Positions 44,090-52,304 are shown, counted from the stretch's first letter. The stretch is 64,000 nt of DNA from Frondihabitans sp. PhB188 (GCF_003752365.1 NZ_RJUO01000006.1:62001-126000); one strand, 5' to 3'. Numbers and translations: made by a program. Notes: a model not told the origin generated them from the sequence alone.

Positions 44090-44307
44090 GAGGCAGCCCC
44101 ACCGACGACGGTGCTGCGCAGGTGGGTCTTGGCGGTGTCGGGCGTGATGTGGGTTCCCTGGTGCTGGCCGAAACGATCGCAGACGATGAAGTGGTGGCCG
44201 TCGTGTTCGATGGTGCCGAGGAAGGTGGCGGCGGTACTGGCGACCTAAAAACCGGGTTTGGGTTCGGCGGAGGACACAGTAGGGGTGGTGGGCAGCAGCA
44301 GGGTCAC
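44086..44307 (-). pseudogene. small-protein paralogue with in-frame TAG
   Basis: From GTG 44307 the frame gives VTLLLPTTPTVSSAEPKPGF, TAG at 44245-44247, then VASTAATFLGTIEHDGHHFI and VCDRFGQHQGTHITPDTAKT to TGA at 44086. The second half matches the domain of the 7027-7413 gene (GTVEYADYRFTACDQVG). The stop codon sits in frame with no start codon after it, so the gene is probably inactive. It overlaps the next gene by four bases. Confidence 0.5.
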
Positions 44308-44457
44308 GCGTGGTCTTTCTTGGTAGGAGTGGGCCCTCCTCGTAGGGGCGAGGAGGGCGGTGCGGTTCGGGCCGCACTTGTTAAACGCTTCCCAGCACCC
44401 ATTCGTCACACTCCTGCACCACAAGATGTGGCACTGATCTGCTCGGAGGCAAACAGG

Positions 44458-44491
44458 AGGGCCTTCCCGCCTCAGTCAGTGGGAAGGCCCT
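44458..44491 (-). terminator. terminator of the 44.5-45.3 kb genes
   Basis: AGGGCCTTCCC and GGGAAGGCCCT form a perfect 11-bp stem with a 12-base loop, 17 bp beyond the stop at 44508. Confidence 0.65.
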
Positions 44492-44507
44492 TACAGGTTG
44501 GTGTGGG

Positions 44508-44693
44508 CTAGTTGCCAAACATGCCGCCGAGTCTGCCGAGGAGGTCCTGCGGGTTGACGCCGAACTTGTCGAGCAGGCCTGCGTGCTGGTCGGTGTCGAC
44601 CTTGTCGGGCAGTTCCCCTTCGGCCTGCTTGGCCTCGTCGTGCTTGCCGAGACTTTTCAGCTGCTCGATGATCTGGTTCTTGTCGATCTCCAT
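44508..44693 (-). CDS. small hypothetical protein (61 aa)
   Basis: ATG 44693 follows AAGAGAAGGAG. It reads MEIDKNQIIEQLKSLGKHDE, then AKQAEGELPDKVDTDQHAGL and ends in DLLGRLGGMFGN. Charged helical N-terminus, Gly-rich end. Similar short proteins accompany stress loci in actinobacteria. No function known. Confidence 0.7.
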   Translation of the reverse strand: MEIDKNQIIEQLKSLGKHDEAKQAEGELPDKVDTDQHAGLLDKFGVNPQDLLGRLGGMFGN

Positions 44694-44731
44694 GACCGGC
44701 TCCTTCTCTTGTGGGTGGTGGGTGAGTGGGG

Positions 44732-45274
44732 TTAGCGGCGCTTTGACTTCAGCAGCCCGGCAACGGGACGCTGCTGCTCGCCCTGCTGGGCGGCGAGGAC
44801 GATCAGGACACCGGTGAGGACCGGGGTGGCCCACTGGAGGATCTTCAGCTGCTTCTGAGCGGTCGCGAGAGCCTTGGAGGCGAACTCGTCCGGTTCGGTG
44901 GTGCCGTCGGTGCCCTCGCCAGCGTGATCGGCGAGACGCTTCCCAAGAAGCCCAGACCACAGGGTGGTCCCTGCGGCGAGAAGGGTCAGGGTCAGCTTGA
45001 TGCCCGTGTTGGTGCGGCCTTCCTTCTGAGTCGCGAGGCGGCCCTTGTTCGCCCCGATGAGCCCGATCCCGCCGATTGCATGCACGGTGAGAGCACCGAT
45101 CTGCAGGGGGGCCCATTTCTTCCAGCCGAGAGCTGAAAGGGTGAGGCGCTCGACGGGGTCTTTGGCGCCGGCGGCGGCGCCGTTGAGGCCGGTGGCGCCC
45201 ATGAGGTTGCCGCCGAACCAGGCGGCAAGGCCCAGGTCGTGCATGCTGCGGATGACGGTGTTGCGTCCAGCCAT
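44732..45274 (-). CDS. hypothetical membrane protein of stress locus
   Basis: 180 residues with four helices. It starts MAGRNTVIRSMHDLGLAAWF followed by GGNLMGATGLNGAAAGAKDP. Helices occur at about 58-75 (LTVHAIGGIGLIGANKG), 93-110 (LTLTLLAAGTTLWSGLLGKR) and 148-164 (ATPVLTGVLIVLAAQQG). The MHDLGLAAWFGG opening is a conserved feature of a common actinobacterial membrane family without assigned role. Upstream of the 61-residue gene on the same strand. Confidence 0.7.
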   Translation of the reverse strand: MAGRNTVIRSMHDLGLAAWFGGNLMGATGLNGAAAGAKDPVERLTLSALGWKKWAPLQIGALTVHAIGGIGLIGANKGRLATQKEGRTNTGIKLTLTLLAAGTTLWSGLLGKRLADHAGEGTDGTTEPDEFASKALATAQKQLKILQWATPVLTGVLIVLAAQQGEQQRPVAGLLKSKRR

Positions 45275-45310
45275 GGTGATGCTCCTTATGTGAGGTGGTG
45301 CATGGTGTGA

Positions 45311-45613
45311 CTATTCGGTCTCGAGGGGGAGGCCCTGTTCGATCCACGCCTGGGTGCCGCCGTCGACGCTGACGGCCTGGTAGCCGAGGTCGATGACGAT
45401 GTCGGCACCGCGGCTGCTGCGGTTCCCGGCCTGGCAGATGACGAATATGGGTTCCGCGTCGGGGACTTCATCGACTCGGGCGGGCAGGGTGTCGAGGGGG
45501 ATGTTGATGGCGCCTTTGACGTGCCCGGTGGCGTGTTCGTTGGGTTCTCGAACGTCGACCAGGACGGGGTCGGTGGCGTTGTTCAGTTCGGTGACGGTGA
45601 CGGTGTCGCTCAT
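45311..45613 (-). CDS. rhodanese-like sulfurtransferase domain protein
   Basis: 100 residues, one rhodanese domain. LVDVREPNEHATGHVKGAIN, then PIFVICQAGNRSSRGADIVI with the active-site Cys in the CQAGNRS loop, and GGTQAWIEQGLPLETE at the end. A stand-alone persulfide carrier of the GlpE type. It lies 12 bp downstream of the aquaporin gene and is probably co-transcribed. Confidence 0.9.
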   Translation of the reverse strand: MSDTVTVTELNNATDPVLVDVREPNEHATGHVKGAINIPLDTLPARVDEVPDAEPIFVICQAGNRSSRGADIVIDLGYQAVSVDGGTQAWIEQGLPLETE

Positions 45614-45625
45614 GAAGGGTCCGTT

Positions 45626-46414
45626 TCAGTGGTCGGGGGTGTGGGGCATGGTGCGGGTGAACAGGGTCCGGTGTGTGTATCCGGCGAGGGCGGCACCAGC
45701 GAGAGGGGCAAGGATGAACACCCACACCTGCCCCAGAGCGGCCGGGCCGCCATACAAGGCGGTGGCGATAGAGCGGGCCGGGTTCACGGAGGTGCCATCG
45801 ACCGGGATCGCGATGAGGTGAAGCATGGTCAAGGTCAGGCCGATGGCGAGGGGTCCGAACCCGTCGACCGCGTTTTTGTCGGTGACGCCGAGGATGACGT
45901 ACACGAACACGGCGGTGAGGATGACCTCAATCAGGGATACGGGGAGGAGGTTGTAGCCGCCGGGGGAGTGGTCGCCGAACCCGTTCGAGGCGAACCCAGA
46001 TACGTGGGCCCGGTGGAAGTTCCTGTTGGGTCCGCCACCGACGATGACAGCCAGCGCCGAAGATGCGATGGCGCCGCCGAAGATCTGCGCGGCGATGTAG
46101 GGGCCGACGTCGATCTTGGGGAACTTACCGGCGATGAACAGGCCCACACTGACGGCTGGATTGAAGTGGCCGCCGGAGATGTGGCCGACGGCGTACCCGG
46201 CACCCACCACGGTCAGCCCGAACGCGAGAGCAACCCCCAGGTACCCGATCCCGAGGGTGTTCTGGCTCGTCGGGAACTGAGACGCGAGAAGGGCGGCGCC
46301 GGCGCCACCGAAGACGAGGACAAACGTCCCAAACGCTTCTGCCGCGAGGCGGCTGATCCGGGCGGGGCTGCGGGAGCCGTCGGGGTCCATCGGGGCGGCA
46401 GCGGTGTCGGGCAC
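45626..46414 (-). CDS. MIP-family channel (aquaporin Z-like)
   Basis: 262 residues with six helices and the two NPA half-helices: GGHFNPAVSVGLFIAG and GTSVNPARSIATALYGG. The Arg after the second NPA and the narrow residues around it fit an orthodox water channel rather than a glycerol facilitator. It would relieve osmotic shock, in keeping with the surrounding stress genes. An N-terminal extension of about 20 polar residues precedes the first helix. Confidence 0.9.
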   Translation of the reverse strand: MPDTAAAPMDPDGSRSPARISRLAAEAFGTFVLVFGGAGAALLASQFPTSQNTLGIGYLGVALAFGLTVVGAGYAVGHISGGHFNPAVSVGLFIAGKFPKIDVGPYIAAQIFGGAIASSALAVIVGGGPNRNFHRAHVSGFASNGFGDHSPGGYNLLPVSLIEVILTAVFVYVILGVTDKNAVDGFGPLAIGLTLTMLHLIAIPVDGTSVNPARSIATALYGGPAALGQVWVFILAPLAGAALAGYTHRTLFTRTMPHTPDH

Positions 46415-46464
46415 GGTTTCGCTTTCGGGTAGCGGTGGGGAATGTGGGAGATCTGAGGTGTGCG

Positions 46465-47193
46465 TCAGGATGCGGTGGTGCTGAGGTCGACGCGTTCTTT
46501 GCGGACCGTGTCCGTCACTGGTAGGTCTTCTGTGACCTGGGTGACGCGAACGCGAACCCGCTCGACCGGGACGACCTCGGTGGTGGTGATGATGCGTTCT
46601 TCGTGCAGCAAAATGTCCAGATCCGCCGCCGACAGCTGACCGTCGGGCACAGCCATGTCGGTGCCCGCTTCGATGGGTTCCCGGATGATGCGGAGTTCTT
46701 CCCGACGGAGAGTGACGGTCATGGTTTTTTCTTCGGTCACGATGACTTTCTCGAACCGGATCCGCTCTTTCGGGACTGGGACGGTACTGACCCGCAACTG
46801 CTCCTCAGATCGCACGACACCAGCAGTGTTGAGGTCTGGGACGGCTTGAGGCGGTGCAGTTGTCGTCACGGCCGGTGCGTTGCTGTAGTAAGCGCGGAGG
46901 GCGTGGACGTCGTCCGTGGTGAGGGTGTCGACGGAGGTGATCATGGGGGCGTCCTCGACAGCGGCTCGGGGGAGGCCGACGTGGAGGGCGGACCCGGGCT
47001 GGTCATCGAACCGGGCCCCGTCAAGAGGTGCGAAAGCGTTGGGGGCGCCATCAAAGCCCCTGTGGATGGAGACCCATAAGGGCGCGCCGGTGTTCTCGTG
47101 AACATAGACGCGTTCGACGGAGCCGATGATGTCGCCGTCGACATCCAGGACCGGGACACCGGGCAGGTCGGGGACGGATTCTGGGTTGATCAT
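46465..47193 (-). CDS. PRC-barrel plus DUF2382 stress protein
   Basis: 242 residues. N-terminal PRC-barrel (VPVLDVDGDIIGSVERVYVH; GAPLWVSIHRGFDGAPNAFA). C-terminal DUF2382 (about 125-240): RSEEQLRVSTVPVPKERIRF, EKVIVTEEKTMTVTLRREEL, ILLHEERIITTTEVVPVERV. DUF2382 proteins are typical of actinobacterial and deinococcal stress responses. Paralogue of 48450-49304, but lacks its Asp/Thr-rich linker. Confidence 0.88.
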   Translation of the reverse strand: MINPESVPDLPGVPVLDVDGDIIGSVERVYVHENTGAPLWVSIHRGFDGAPNAFAPLDGARFDDQPGSALHVGLPRAAVEDAPMITSVDTLTTDDVHALRAYYSNAPAVTTTAPPQAVPDLNTAGVVRSEEQLRVSTVPVPKERIRFEKVIVTEEKTMTVTLRREELRIIREPIEAGTDMAVPDGQLSAADLDILLHEERIITTTEVVPVERVRVRVTQVTEDLPVTDTVRKERVDLSTTAS

Positions 47194-47318
47194 GGGGTGC
47201 TCGTTTCGGGTCGAGACCGCACGTTCACCGGTCCGGGAGATGAAGACGGGGCGGGCATCATCGTTGATGCCCGCCCCGGGTGTGTTGCCGCAGCCGTGGG
47301 TGAGGCGCAGCTGGTGGG

Positions 47319-47627
47319 TTACTTGCGGGCGGTGCGGATGCGGCGGAACACGGTCAAAGCGACCAGGAGTGCGCCGGCGATTTGGAAGGCGCGCGGGTTC
47401 TTGTTGTAGATGTTCTTGGCCCGGTCCAGCAGAGGTCCGGCCTTGGTGGCGGCGGCGTCGGTGATCTTCTGGGCGCTGTCGGCGGCGTGCTTGGCCGCGT
47501 CCTGTCCCTGCTCGACGGCGTTGTGGGCCTGGTCTTTCTTATCTGCGGGGGCGAGGTCGTCGATTTTGTCGTGTGCGGTGTCGGCGGCGTCGTCGATGTT
47601 GTCGTTGGGGGTGTTGTCGTTCGACAT
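47319..47627 (-). CDS. small helical protein with C-terminal membrane anchor
   Basis: 102 residues. A long charged Ala/Asp/Lys helix (DTAHDKIDDLAPADKKDQAH; DAAKHAADSAQKITDAAATK) and a C-terminal hydrophobic helix (FQIAGALLVALTVFRRIR). LEA-like composition fits a membrane-surface stress protein. ATG 47627 has AGGAG upstream. Confidence 0.75.
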   Translation of the reverse strand: MSNDNTPNDNIDDAADTAHDKIDDLAPADKKDQAHNAVEQGQDAAKHAADSAQKITDAAATKAGPLLDRAKNIYNKNPRAFQIAGALLVALTVFRRIRTARK

Positions 47628-47670
47628 GAAAGCTCCTGGTGTGGGTTGCAGGCGAAGATGAAAGAGGGGT

Positions 47671-47705
47671 GGTGCGGGCGGGGGCTAGGGGTCACCGCCC
47701 GCACC
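47671..47705. terminator. 11-bp GC hairpin between stress genes
   Basis: GGTGCGGGCGG and CCGCCCGCACC pair perfectly around a 13-base loop, 55 bp beyond the stop at 47760. A second CTCGCC/GGCGAG inverted repeat follows toward 47740. Confidence 0.6.
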
Positions 47706-47759
47706 AGTGGTGCGTCCTCGCCGGGATCCGGGGGCGAGGAGCTAACCCATTGGTTCGGG

Positions 47760-48422
47760 TTAGAGGCCGAGGCCGACTTTGTCGACCTTGCGGTGGTACC
47801 GCATCCCGGCAAGCCCACCGAGGATCGCTCCGACCAGCGCGAGGACCACGACGAGGATGAGGCTGATGATGCCGCCGGCGGTCATGTTCCCGTTGATGCT
47901 GTCGGTCGGGATCGTGCCGAGGCGGTTGAGGACGTCGAACTGGCTGCCGGCAATGACACCGATAATTGCGAGGATCACGGTGACGATGACCGCCCACAGC
48001 CACACGGCAACACCCTGACGAATCCCGTTGAAGCGGGCCATCCGCCCGGCCACGTAGCCGCCAGCGAAGTACGCGATGAACACGACCACGAGAAGCACGA
48101 TCGCGCTGACGATGGTAGTCGTCGTGGCGTTATCCGCCGCGGCGTTTTTGGCGTCGTTGTTGCTGGCGGCAACCCCGACTCCGATACCGGACAGGATGCC
48201 GAGCAGCAGCACAGCAAGCCCTGTGGCCGTCAACCAGCCGAAGAACGCGGAACCGAACTTCATTCCGCCGAACTCGGCTTTTTCCCGCGCCACGACCGAC
48301 TGCCGGTCGGTGGCGAGAGCGTCCCGGTTGGCACCGTAGACGCCGTGTTCGGATTCGTTTTGTCCGTCGTTGCCGCGGGTGCGGTTGTCTTCGGCCCCGG
48401 GGCCGCCAATGCTGCTACTCAT
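47760..48422 (-). CDS. hypothetical four-helix membrane protein
   Basis: 220 residues. A polar N-terminus (about 1-55) then four helices: FFGWLTATGLAVLLLGILSG, IVSAIVLLVVVFIAYFAGGY, VAVWLWAVIVTVILAIIGVI, IISLILVVVLALVGAILGGL. Middle motif GGYVAGRMARFNGIRQGVAV is common to actinobacterial membrane proteins of the TIGR04086/YrzE-like kind. Found near DUF2382 and Asp23 genes. Confidence 0.7.
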   Translation of the reverse strand: MSSSIGGPGAEDNRTRGNDGQNESEHGVYGANRDALATDRQSVVAREKAEFGGMKFGSAFFGWLTATGLAVLLLGILSGIGVGVAASNNDAKNAAADNATTTTIVSAIVLLVVVFIAYFAGGYVAGRMARFNGIRQGVAVWLWAVIVTVILAIIGVIAGSQFDVLNRLGTIPTDSINGNMTAGGIISLILVVVLALVGAILGGLAGMRYHRKVDKVGLGL

Positions 48423-48449
48423 GTGATCGTCTCTGTTGGGTGTTCGCGA

Positions 48450-49304
48450 TTAGACGCGGTCGGTGTCGACGTCACCGGTCGTGCGACCGGTGGTGTTGGT
48501 GTCGTCTTCGAACTCGATCTGCTCCTTGCGGACGTCCTCGGTGACCGTCTGGTTCTCGGTCACGGTCTCGGTGCCGAGCTTGATGCGCTCAACAGCGACG
48601 GCCTCCTTGTCCACGACGACCTTGTCCTCGTGCAGGACCACCTCGTGCTCCTCCTCGCTGAGGTCGGCGCCCGAAAGCGCATCGCCACGGTTGGCGTCGG
48701 TGATCGGCTCGCGGGTGATGGTGACTTCCTCGTGGGAGACGGGGACGGTGCGGGTTTCCTGCTCGGTGACGATATACTTCCGCAGGCGAGCCTTGCCGGC
48801 TTCGGTCTGGCGGGTGCCGACGTGGAGCTGCTCCTCGGAGCGGGTCATGGCGTCGTCCGTGTTGGCGTCGGACGTGTCGTGACCCTCGGTGGGACGGCCG
48901 GTCTCGGTCTCGGCGTAGTCACCCGTGGTGGCGTTCTGGTCGTAGACCGGCTCCGTGTACGTGTCGGCCTGACCCGTGGTGGTGTCCTCGAGGCCGTAGT
49001 GGGCGTAGAGGGCGGACTCCTGCTCCACAGTCAGGTAGCCGTCCTTGTCGTCGGAGTGCGGGGCGTCCTTGACCTGGTCCTTCGTGTAAGGAACCTGCAC
49101 GTCGTTGCCGGTCACGGTCGCCGCCGACAGAGGGACGAACGACTCGCCGCCGCCGAAAAGTCCGGTGTGCGCGGTGACCCACTCGGGCTCGCCCGTGCGG
49201 TCGTCGGTGAAGATCTGGCCGATTGAGCCGATCTTCTTGCCGTGCTGGTCGACGACATCGCCGCGGCCAGAGAGAAGGGTGTTGATTTCGTCGGTGCTGA
49301 TCAC
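48450..49304 (-). CDS. PRC-barrel plus DUF2382 stress protein, long form
   Basis: 284 residues. PRC-barrel at about 10-85 (GDVVDQHGKKIGSIGQIFTD; GEPEWVTAHTGLFGGGESFV). An Asp/Thr/Glu-rich linker (about 100-155). DUF2382 at about 155-270 (RSEEQLHVGTRQTEAGKARL; RKYIVTEQETRTVPVSHEEV; EVVLHEDKVVVDKEAVAVER). It has AAGGAAA close to the start. Together with the 46465 gene this gives two DUF2382 proteins in one locus. Confidence 0.9.
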   Translation of the reverse strand: MISTDEINTLLSGRGDVVDQHGKKIGSIGQIFTDDRTGEPEWVTAHTGLFGGGESFVPLSAATVTGNDVQVPYTKDQVKDAPHSDDKDGYLTVEQESALYAHYGLEDTTTGQADTYTEPVYDQNATTGDYAETETGRPTEGHDTSDANTDDAMTRSEEQLHVGTRQTEAGKARLRKYIVTEQETRTVPVSHEEVTITREPITDANRGDALSGADLSEEEHEVVLHEDKVVVDKEAVAVERIKLGTETVTENQTVTEDVRKEQIEFEDDTNTTGRTTGDVDTDRV

Positions 49305-49444
49305 GATGTTTTCCTTTACCGGTTGAGGGCGACAACAATGTCGGTCCGCCCTAGAGAGGTGATGGTGCTTTCGGGTTGGTGCTCTACAGGTGGTGCGGTG
49401 ATACCGGTGATGCGTCTTCCTCCCCTTGGATTAGGGGAGGGAAG

Positions 49445-49618
49445 TCAGGGCTGTGTTGGCGTGGGCGCCAGGTCAGGGCTGGTGCCAAAGTGCACGGCCG
49501 CGATGCCGCCCGCGAGAAGCCCCAGCAGGGCGAGGGCGACGAGAAATCCGTGGAAGACGCTGGCTGGGATCCGGCTGGCCAGCGTTCTCCGTGCGGGGCG
49601 GGTGGCGGTTGCGGGCAT
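49445..49618 (-). CDS. single-helix small membrane protein (57 aa)
   Basis: ATG 49618. Basic N-terminus (MPATATRPARRTLASRIPAS), one helix (VFHGFLVALALLGLLAGGIA), short outer tail ending TPTQP. A CTCCCCT/AGGGGAG hairpin follows the stop at 49424-49441. No family recognised. Confidence 0.6.
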   Translation of the reverse strand: MPATATRPARRTLASRIPASVFHGFLVALALLGLLAGGIAAVHFGTSPDLAPTPTQP

Positions 49619-49746
49619 GGCGTGGGGGTCTTTTCTAGCGGTGGACCGGTTCGGGCGGTGAAGGGCTAGAAAAGACCCCTGTGGCGTGCTGATCAGGCAG
49701 GTGCTATTTGGCAAATGCTCCTCCACGTGGAGGCGATGCGGTGGTG

Positions 49747-49875
49747 CTATTTGCGGAACGTGCTGCGACGTTTCCGTGTCAAATTGGCGTTCTTCACGGC
49801 CGCGTCTTTCCGAGACTTTCGAATGACGCCCACGATTGACAGGACCACGGGCAGGTATTTCAGCAGACGGATCAT
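49747..49875 (-). CDS. small basic membrane-associated peptide (42 aa)
   Basis: ATG 49875 to TAG 49747, 13 bp after the gene upstream. It reads MIRLLKYLPVVLSIVGVIRK, then SRKDAAVKNANLTRKRRSTF. One short hydrophobic helix with a strongly basic tail, and last in the Asp23 operon. Such tiny proteins are often missed; the tight position supports it. Confidence 0.55.
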   Translation of the reverse strand: MIRLLKYLPVVLSIVGVIRKSRKDAAVKNANLTRKRRSTFRK

Positions 49876-49888
49876 GGTGCTGTCGTTT

Positions 49889-50494
49889 CTATTCGAGGCG
49901 GGTTTTCTTCGCCACGCGGGCGCGGAACCCGCCGGAGATTTGGATCATCGCCGGGACCTCGAATCCGAGCAGCTGGTCCAGGGCCTTCAGGTGCGTCTGG
50001 ATCGTGTCGGAGACATCCTTGGGGGACACCCCGCGACGGGCCGTGGCACTGATTTTGAGGACGTTGGTGCCTTGGACGTCATACGTGGTGACGGACGAGG
50101 ACACCAGGTCGTCGCGGTCCTTTAGCGCTTCCTGGAGTGCTTCTTTGGCGACGCCGGCTTTGACGATGGTGGACCCGTGTTCGGTGGTGTCGTCGTGGAA
50201 CAGCTCGGACGTGTGCCCGTTGCCCTGTTTCACGATGAACCGCACCAGCAGGATTACGATGATCACCAGGACGGCGATCAAGGCGATGTACAGCCAGCTG
50301 GACCCGGTCGCAAACAATGGCGCCGCGCTGAAGGTCGAAGCGACGTTCGTGGACACTGTCGGGGCGGTCGACTTCCAGCCGGAGCTGAACGCCGGGAGGA
50401 CACCGAGGAGGATCGAGGCAGCGCCGAGGATCAGTACGACGAGGCCGACGATGAAGATGAGGAGCCGGTTGGCGCCACGATTGGTGGTGTTCAT
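49889..50494 (-). CDS. membrane anchor of the Asp23 operon, AmaP/DUF6286-like
   Basis: 201 residues. Two helices (about 10-35 and 68-90) frame a short outer loop. The C-terminal 110 residues form an alpha/beta domain related to Asp23 (STIVKAGVAKEALQEALKDR; VTTYDVQGTNVLKISATARR). This is the two-helix hairpin plus Asp23-like domain layout of AmaP, the protein that docks Asp23 on the membrane. It overlaps the next gene upstream by four bases. Confidence 0.75.
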   Translation of the reverse strand: MNTTNRGANRLLIFIVGLVVLILGAASILLGVLPAFSSGWKSTAPTVSTNVASTFSAAPLFATGSSWLYIALIAVLVIIVILLVRFIVKQGNGHTSELFHDDTTEHGSTIVKAGVAKEALQEALKDRDDLVSSSVTTYDVQGTNVLKISATARRGVSPKDVSDTIQTHLKALDQLLGFEVPAMIQISGGFRARVAKKTRLE

Positions 50495-51069
50495 GCGCCG
50501 ACCTTCCCAGCCTTTTTGATGTCGATTTTTGAGCGGAGTTTCGGGGAGACGTCGTAAGCGGCGAGCTGCTCGTCAACAGCGTCCTGAACCCTGCCCTTGT
50601 CCACATCCCGACCGGTGGCCGGCGTCATCTCCACCACGGCACGGTTGTGCGTCACCGAGACGCGGGTATTGTCCGGGTCAGTGTTCGCCGCGTACGACGC
50701 GTGGCGTGCCAGGGCCGAGGCGATGACCTCGTTATCGATCACCGTGACAGCCCGATCCGTGTGGATCAGGTGCCGGGCCCGACGGCCGGAGGTGAAGGAG
50801 GCGATGATGAGCCAAAGTCCGATCAGGGCGAGGATGATGCCCGCAACGATCAAGATCCATACGGGCAGAGTGTTGACCCCGACGAGGCCCTTTGCCGCAT
50901 TTCCAGGCGTGACCAAAAGCGGTTTCTGTCCGGCGATGGCGAGGATGATCTCGATCACGGCGTACGCGGCGGCGAGGATCAGGATCACGGCCAGGACGAT
51001 CGCGAGGACCGACCTGGGGGAGTGCGTTTCGCGGCGCGCGATGCGCGAATACGTGGACTTCGTACTCAT
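50491..51069 (-). CDS. DUF6286-like membrane protein of the Asp23 operon
   Basis: 192 residues with a polar N-terminus, two helices (SVLAIVLAVILILAAAYAVI; LPVWILIVAGIILALIGLWL) and a C-terminal domain with DRAVTVIDNEVIASALARHA and TRVSVTHNRAVVEMTPATGR. Same fold as the adjacent gene, so likely duplicated membrane anchors. Overlaps both neighbours by four bases. Confidence 0.78.
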   Translation of the reverse strand: MSTKSTYSRIARRETHSPRSVLAIVLAVILILAAAYAVIEIILAIAGQKPLLVTPGNAAKGLVGVNTLPVWILIVAGIILALIGLWLIIASFTSGRRARHLIHTDRAVTVIDNEVIASALARHASYAANTDPDNTRVSVTHNRAVVEMTPATGRDVDKGRVQDAVDEQLAAYDVSPKLRSKIDIKKAGKVGA

Positions 51070-51464
51070 TTGACGCGCCCTTCTTCCTGAATGTCGACAC
51101 CGGTAATCTTGACGATCACCCGAGCGACCTGGTTGCCGGTGAGCTGCTGGACGCGGGTGCGGATCTGCTCCTGCGCGGTCTTGGCCCGCGCTAGCAATGG
51201 GCCACCTTGCCGGTCAACAACCCCGGGTTCGTTCTCGATCCGCAGAAGCGACGGAACCCGGATTGGCGCCGACACGGTCAGTGACAGGTTGCCTCCATCG
51301 TCGTTGAGGTCGACGGAGACTGTCTTGGAGTTGACGCCGAGGGCGTCGGCGGTGACGGCCGAAACGACCCGGTCCAACGCACGCGGTGCGATCTTCGTCC
51401 GCCCCGGCAGCTTCTCCCACTCGTTTTGCCGCGTGGGGGTGGGGGTCGTTTCGGTCATCGTCAT
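51066..51464 (-). CDS. Asp23/Gls24-family envelope stress protein
   Basis: 132 residues. RTKIAPRALDRVVSAVTADA, then VSVDLNDDGGNLSLTVSAPI and IRTRVQQLTGNQVARVIVKI plus TGVDIQEEGRV. This is the beta-alpha Asp23 core. Overlaps the DUF2273 and DUF6286 genes on either side. Confidence 0.8.
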   Translation of the reverse strand: MTMTETTPTPTRQNEWEKLPGRTKIAPRALDRVVSAVTADALGVNSKTVSVDLNDDGGNLSLTVSAPIRVPSLLRIENEPGVVDRQGGPLLARAKTAQEQIRTRVQQLTGNQVARVIVKITGVDIQEEGRVK

Positions 51465-51652
51465 GAGGAGGAGCGCTTTCCCTTGAAGATGTCCAGCAGG
51501 GCCGACAACTCGATGTCACCGGCGACGATGCGCCCGATGATCGCCCCGGCCGCCATGGCGAGGGCGAGGAGGATGAACGCGCCGAAGCCGAGAGTCATCC
51601 AGGTCAGGACGAGGGCGGCTGCAACGGCGATCCCGGTGATGGTGGGGGTCAC
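51461..51652 (-). CDS. DUF2273 small membrane protein
   Basis: 63 residues, two helices joined by a short turn (ITGIAVAAALVLTWMTLGFG; AFILLALAMAAGAIIGRIVA) and a basic tail LDIFKGKRSSS. DUF2273 proteins sit between Asp23-type and AmaP-type genes throughout Gram-positive bacteria, as here. Confidence 0.85.
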   Translation of the reverse strand: MTPTITGIAVAAALVLTWMTLGFGAFILLALAMAAGAIIGRIVAGDIELSALLDIFKGKRSSS

Positions 51653-52104
51653 TTGACGCGGCTGTCGGAGTCGTCGTCGTCATCGTCGGAGGGGACGAAG
51701 ACGTCGGCAATGGTCACGTTGATCTCCGCGACCTCCATGCCGACGATGTTCTCGACCGCGTCACCGACGGCGTTGCGGACGTTGTCCGCGAGGTCCTGGA
51801 GGGCGACGGGGTACTCGGCGGTGAGGGTGACGTCGACGGCGACCTGGGTCTCGCCGACCTCGACGGAGATGCCCTGGGCGAGGTTCGTCTGGCCGGCACG
51901 GTCACGGATCGCACCGATGGCGCGGCCCGCGGCACCGCCGAGGGCGTGGACGCCGCGGACCTCGCGGGCGGCGATACCGGCGACCTTGGACACGACGGCG
52001 TCGTTGATGTTGGTCTTACCGGTCTCGGTGGAGTGCGCCGGGGTGACGGCCTTCGACGAGGACGTTGGGATCACGGCGTTGGGGGTGGGGGTGGTGTTCG
52101 ACAT
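51649..52104 (-). CDS. Asp23/Gls24-family envelope stress protein (main copy)
   Basis: 151 residues from ATG 52104 with AGGAGAA upstream. NINDAVVSKVAGIAAREVRG and VHALGG open the domain, then SVEVGETQVAVDVTLTAEYP, LQDLADNVRNAVGDAVENIV and MEVAEINVTIADVFVPSD, closest of the set to canonical Asp23. The Asp-rich C-terminal tail is unusual. The upstream region holds the CCCCT-TACG-AGGGG palindrome. Confidence 0.9.
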   Translation of the reverse strand: MSNTTPTPNAVIPTSSSKAVTPAHSTETGKTNINDAVVSKVAGIAAREVRGVHALGGAAGRAIGAIRDRAGQTNLAQGISVEVGETQVAVDVTLTAEYPVALQDLADNVRNAVGDAVENIVGMEVAEINVTIADVFVPSDDDDDDSDSRVK

Positions 52105-52187
52105 GAACGTTCTCCTGAAGTTGATGAGGTCCAAAACACCATGCTGGTGTCCTGGCGGATCAACTGCCCCGGAAGCAAGTGGTGGTC

Positions 52188-52201
52188 CCCCTTACGAGGG
52201 G
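52188..52201. promoter_or_regulatory. CCCCT-TACG-AGGGG palindrome upstream of Asp23 operon
   Basis: Perfect 5+5 inverted repeat about 85 bp before the main Asp23 start, in the 200-bp gap between the two Asp23 operons. Matches the site at 19288. Confidence 0.4.
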
Positions 52202-52304
52202 CAGTTACTAAGGAAACGAGTGGAGCAGACCATTCGTCACAGAATTGCCCGAAAATCTTTTGGACGGTCACCTGAAGCTGCGGCAATACGCAGCGGCGCG
52301 GGTG

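Noticed and set aside
47382-49226. 614-codon plus-strand frame
   Set aside because: Antisense to three well-supported stress genes and made of repetitive Gly/Val/Asp; no start signal or domain.
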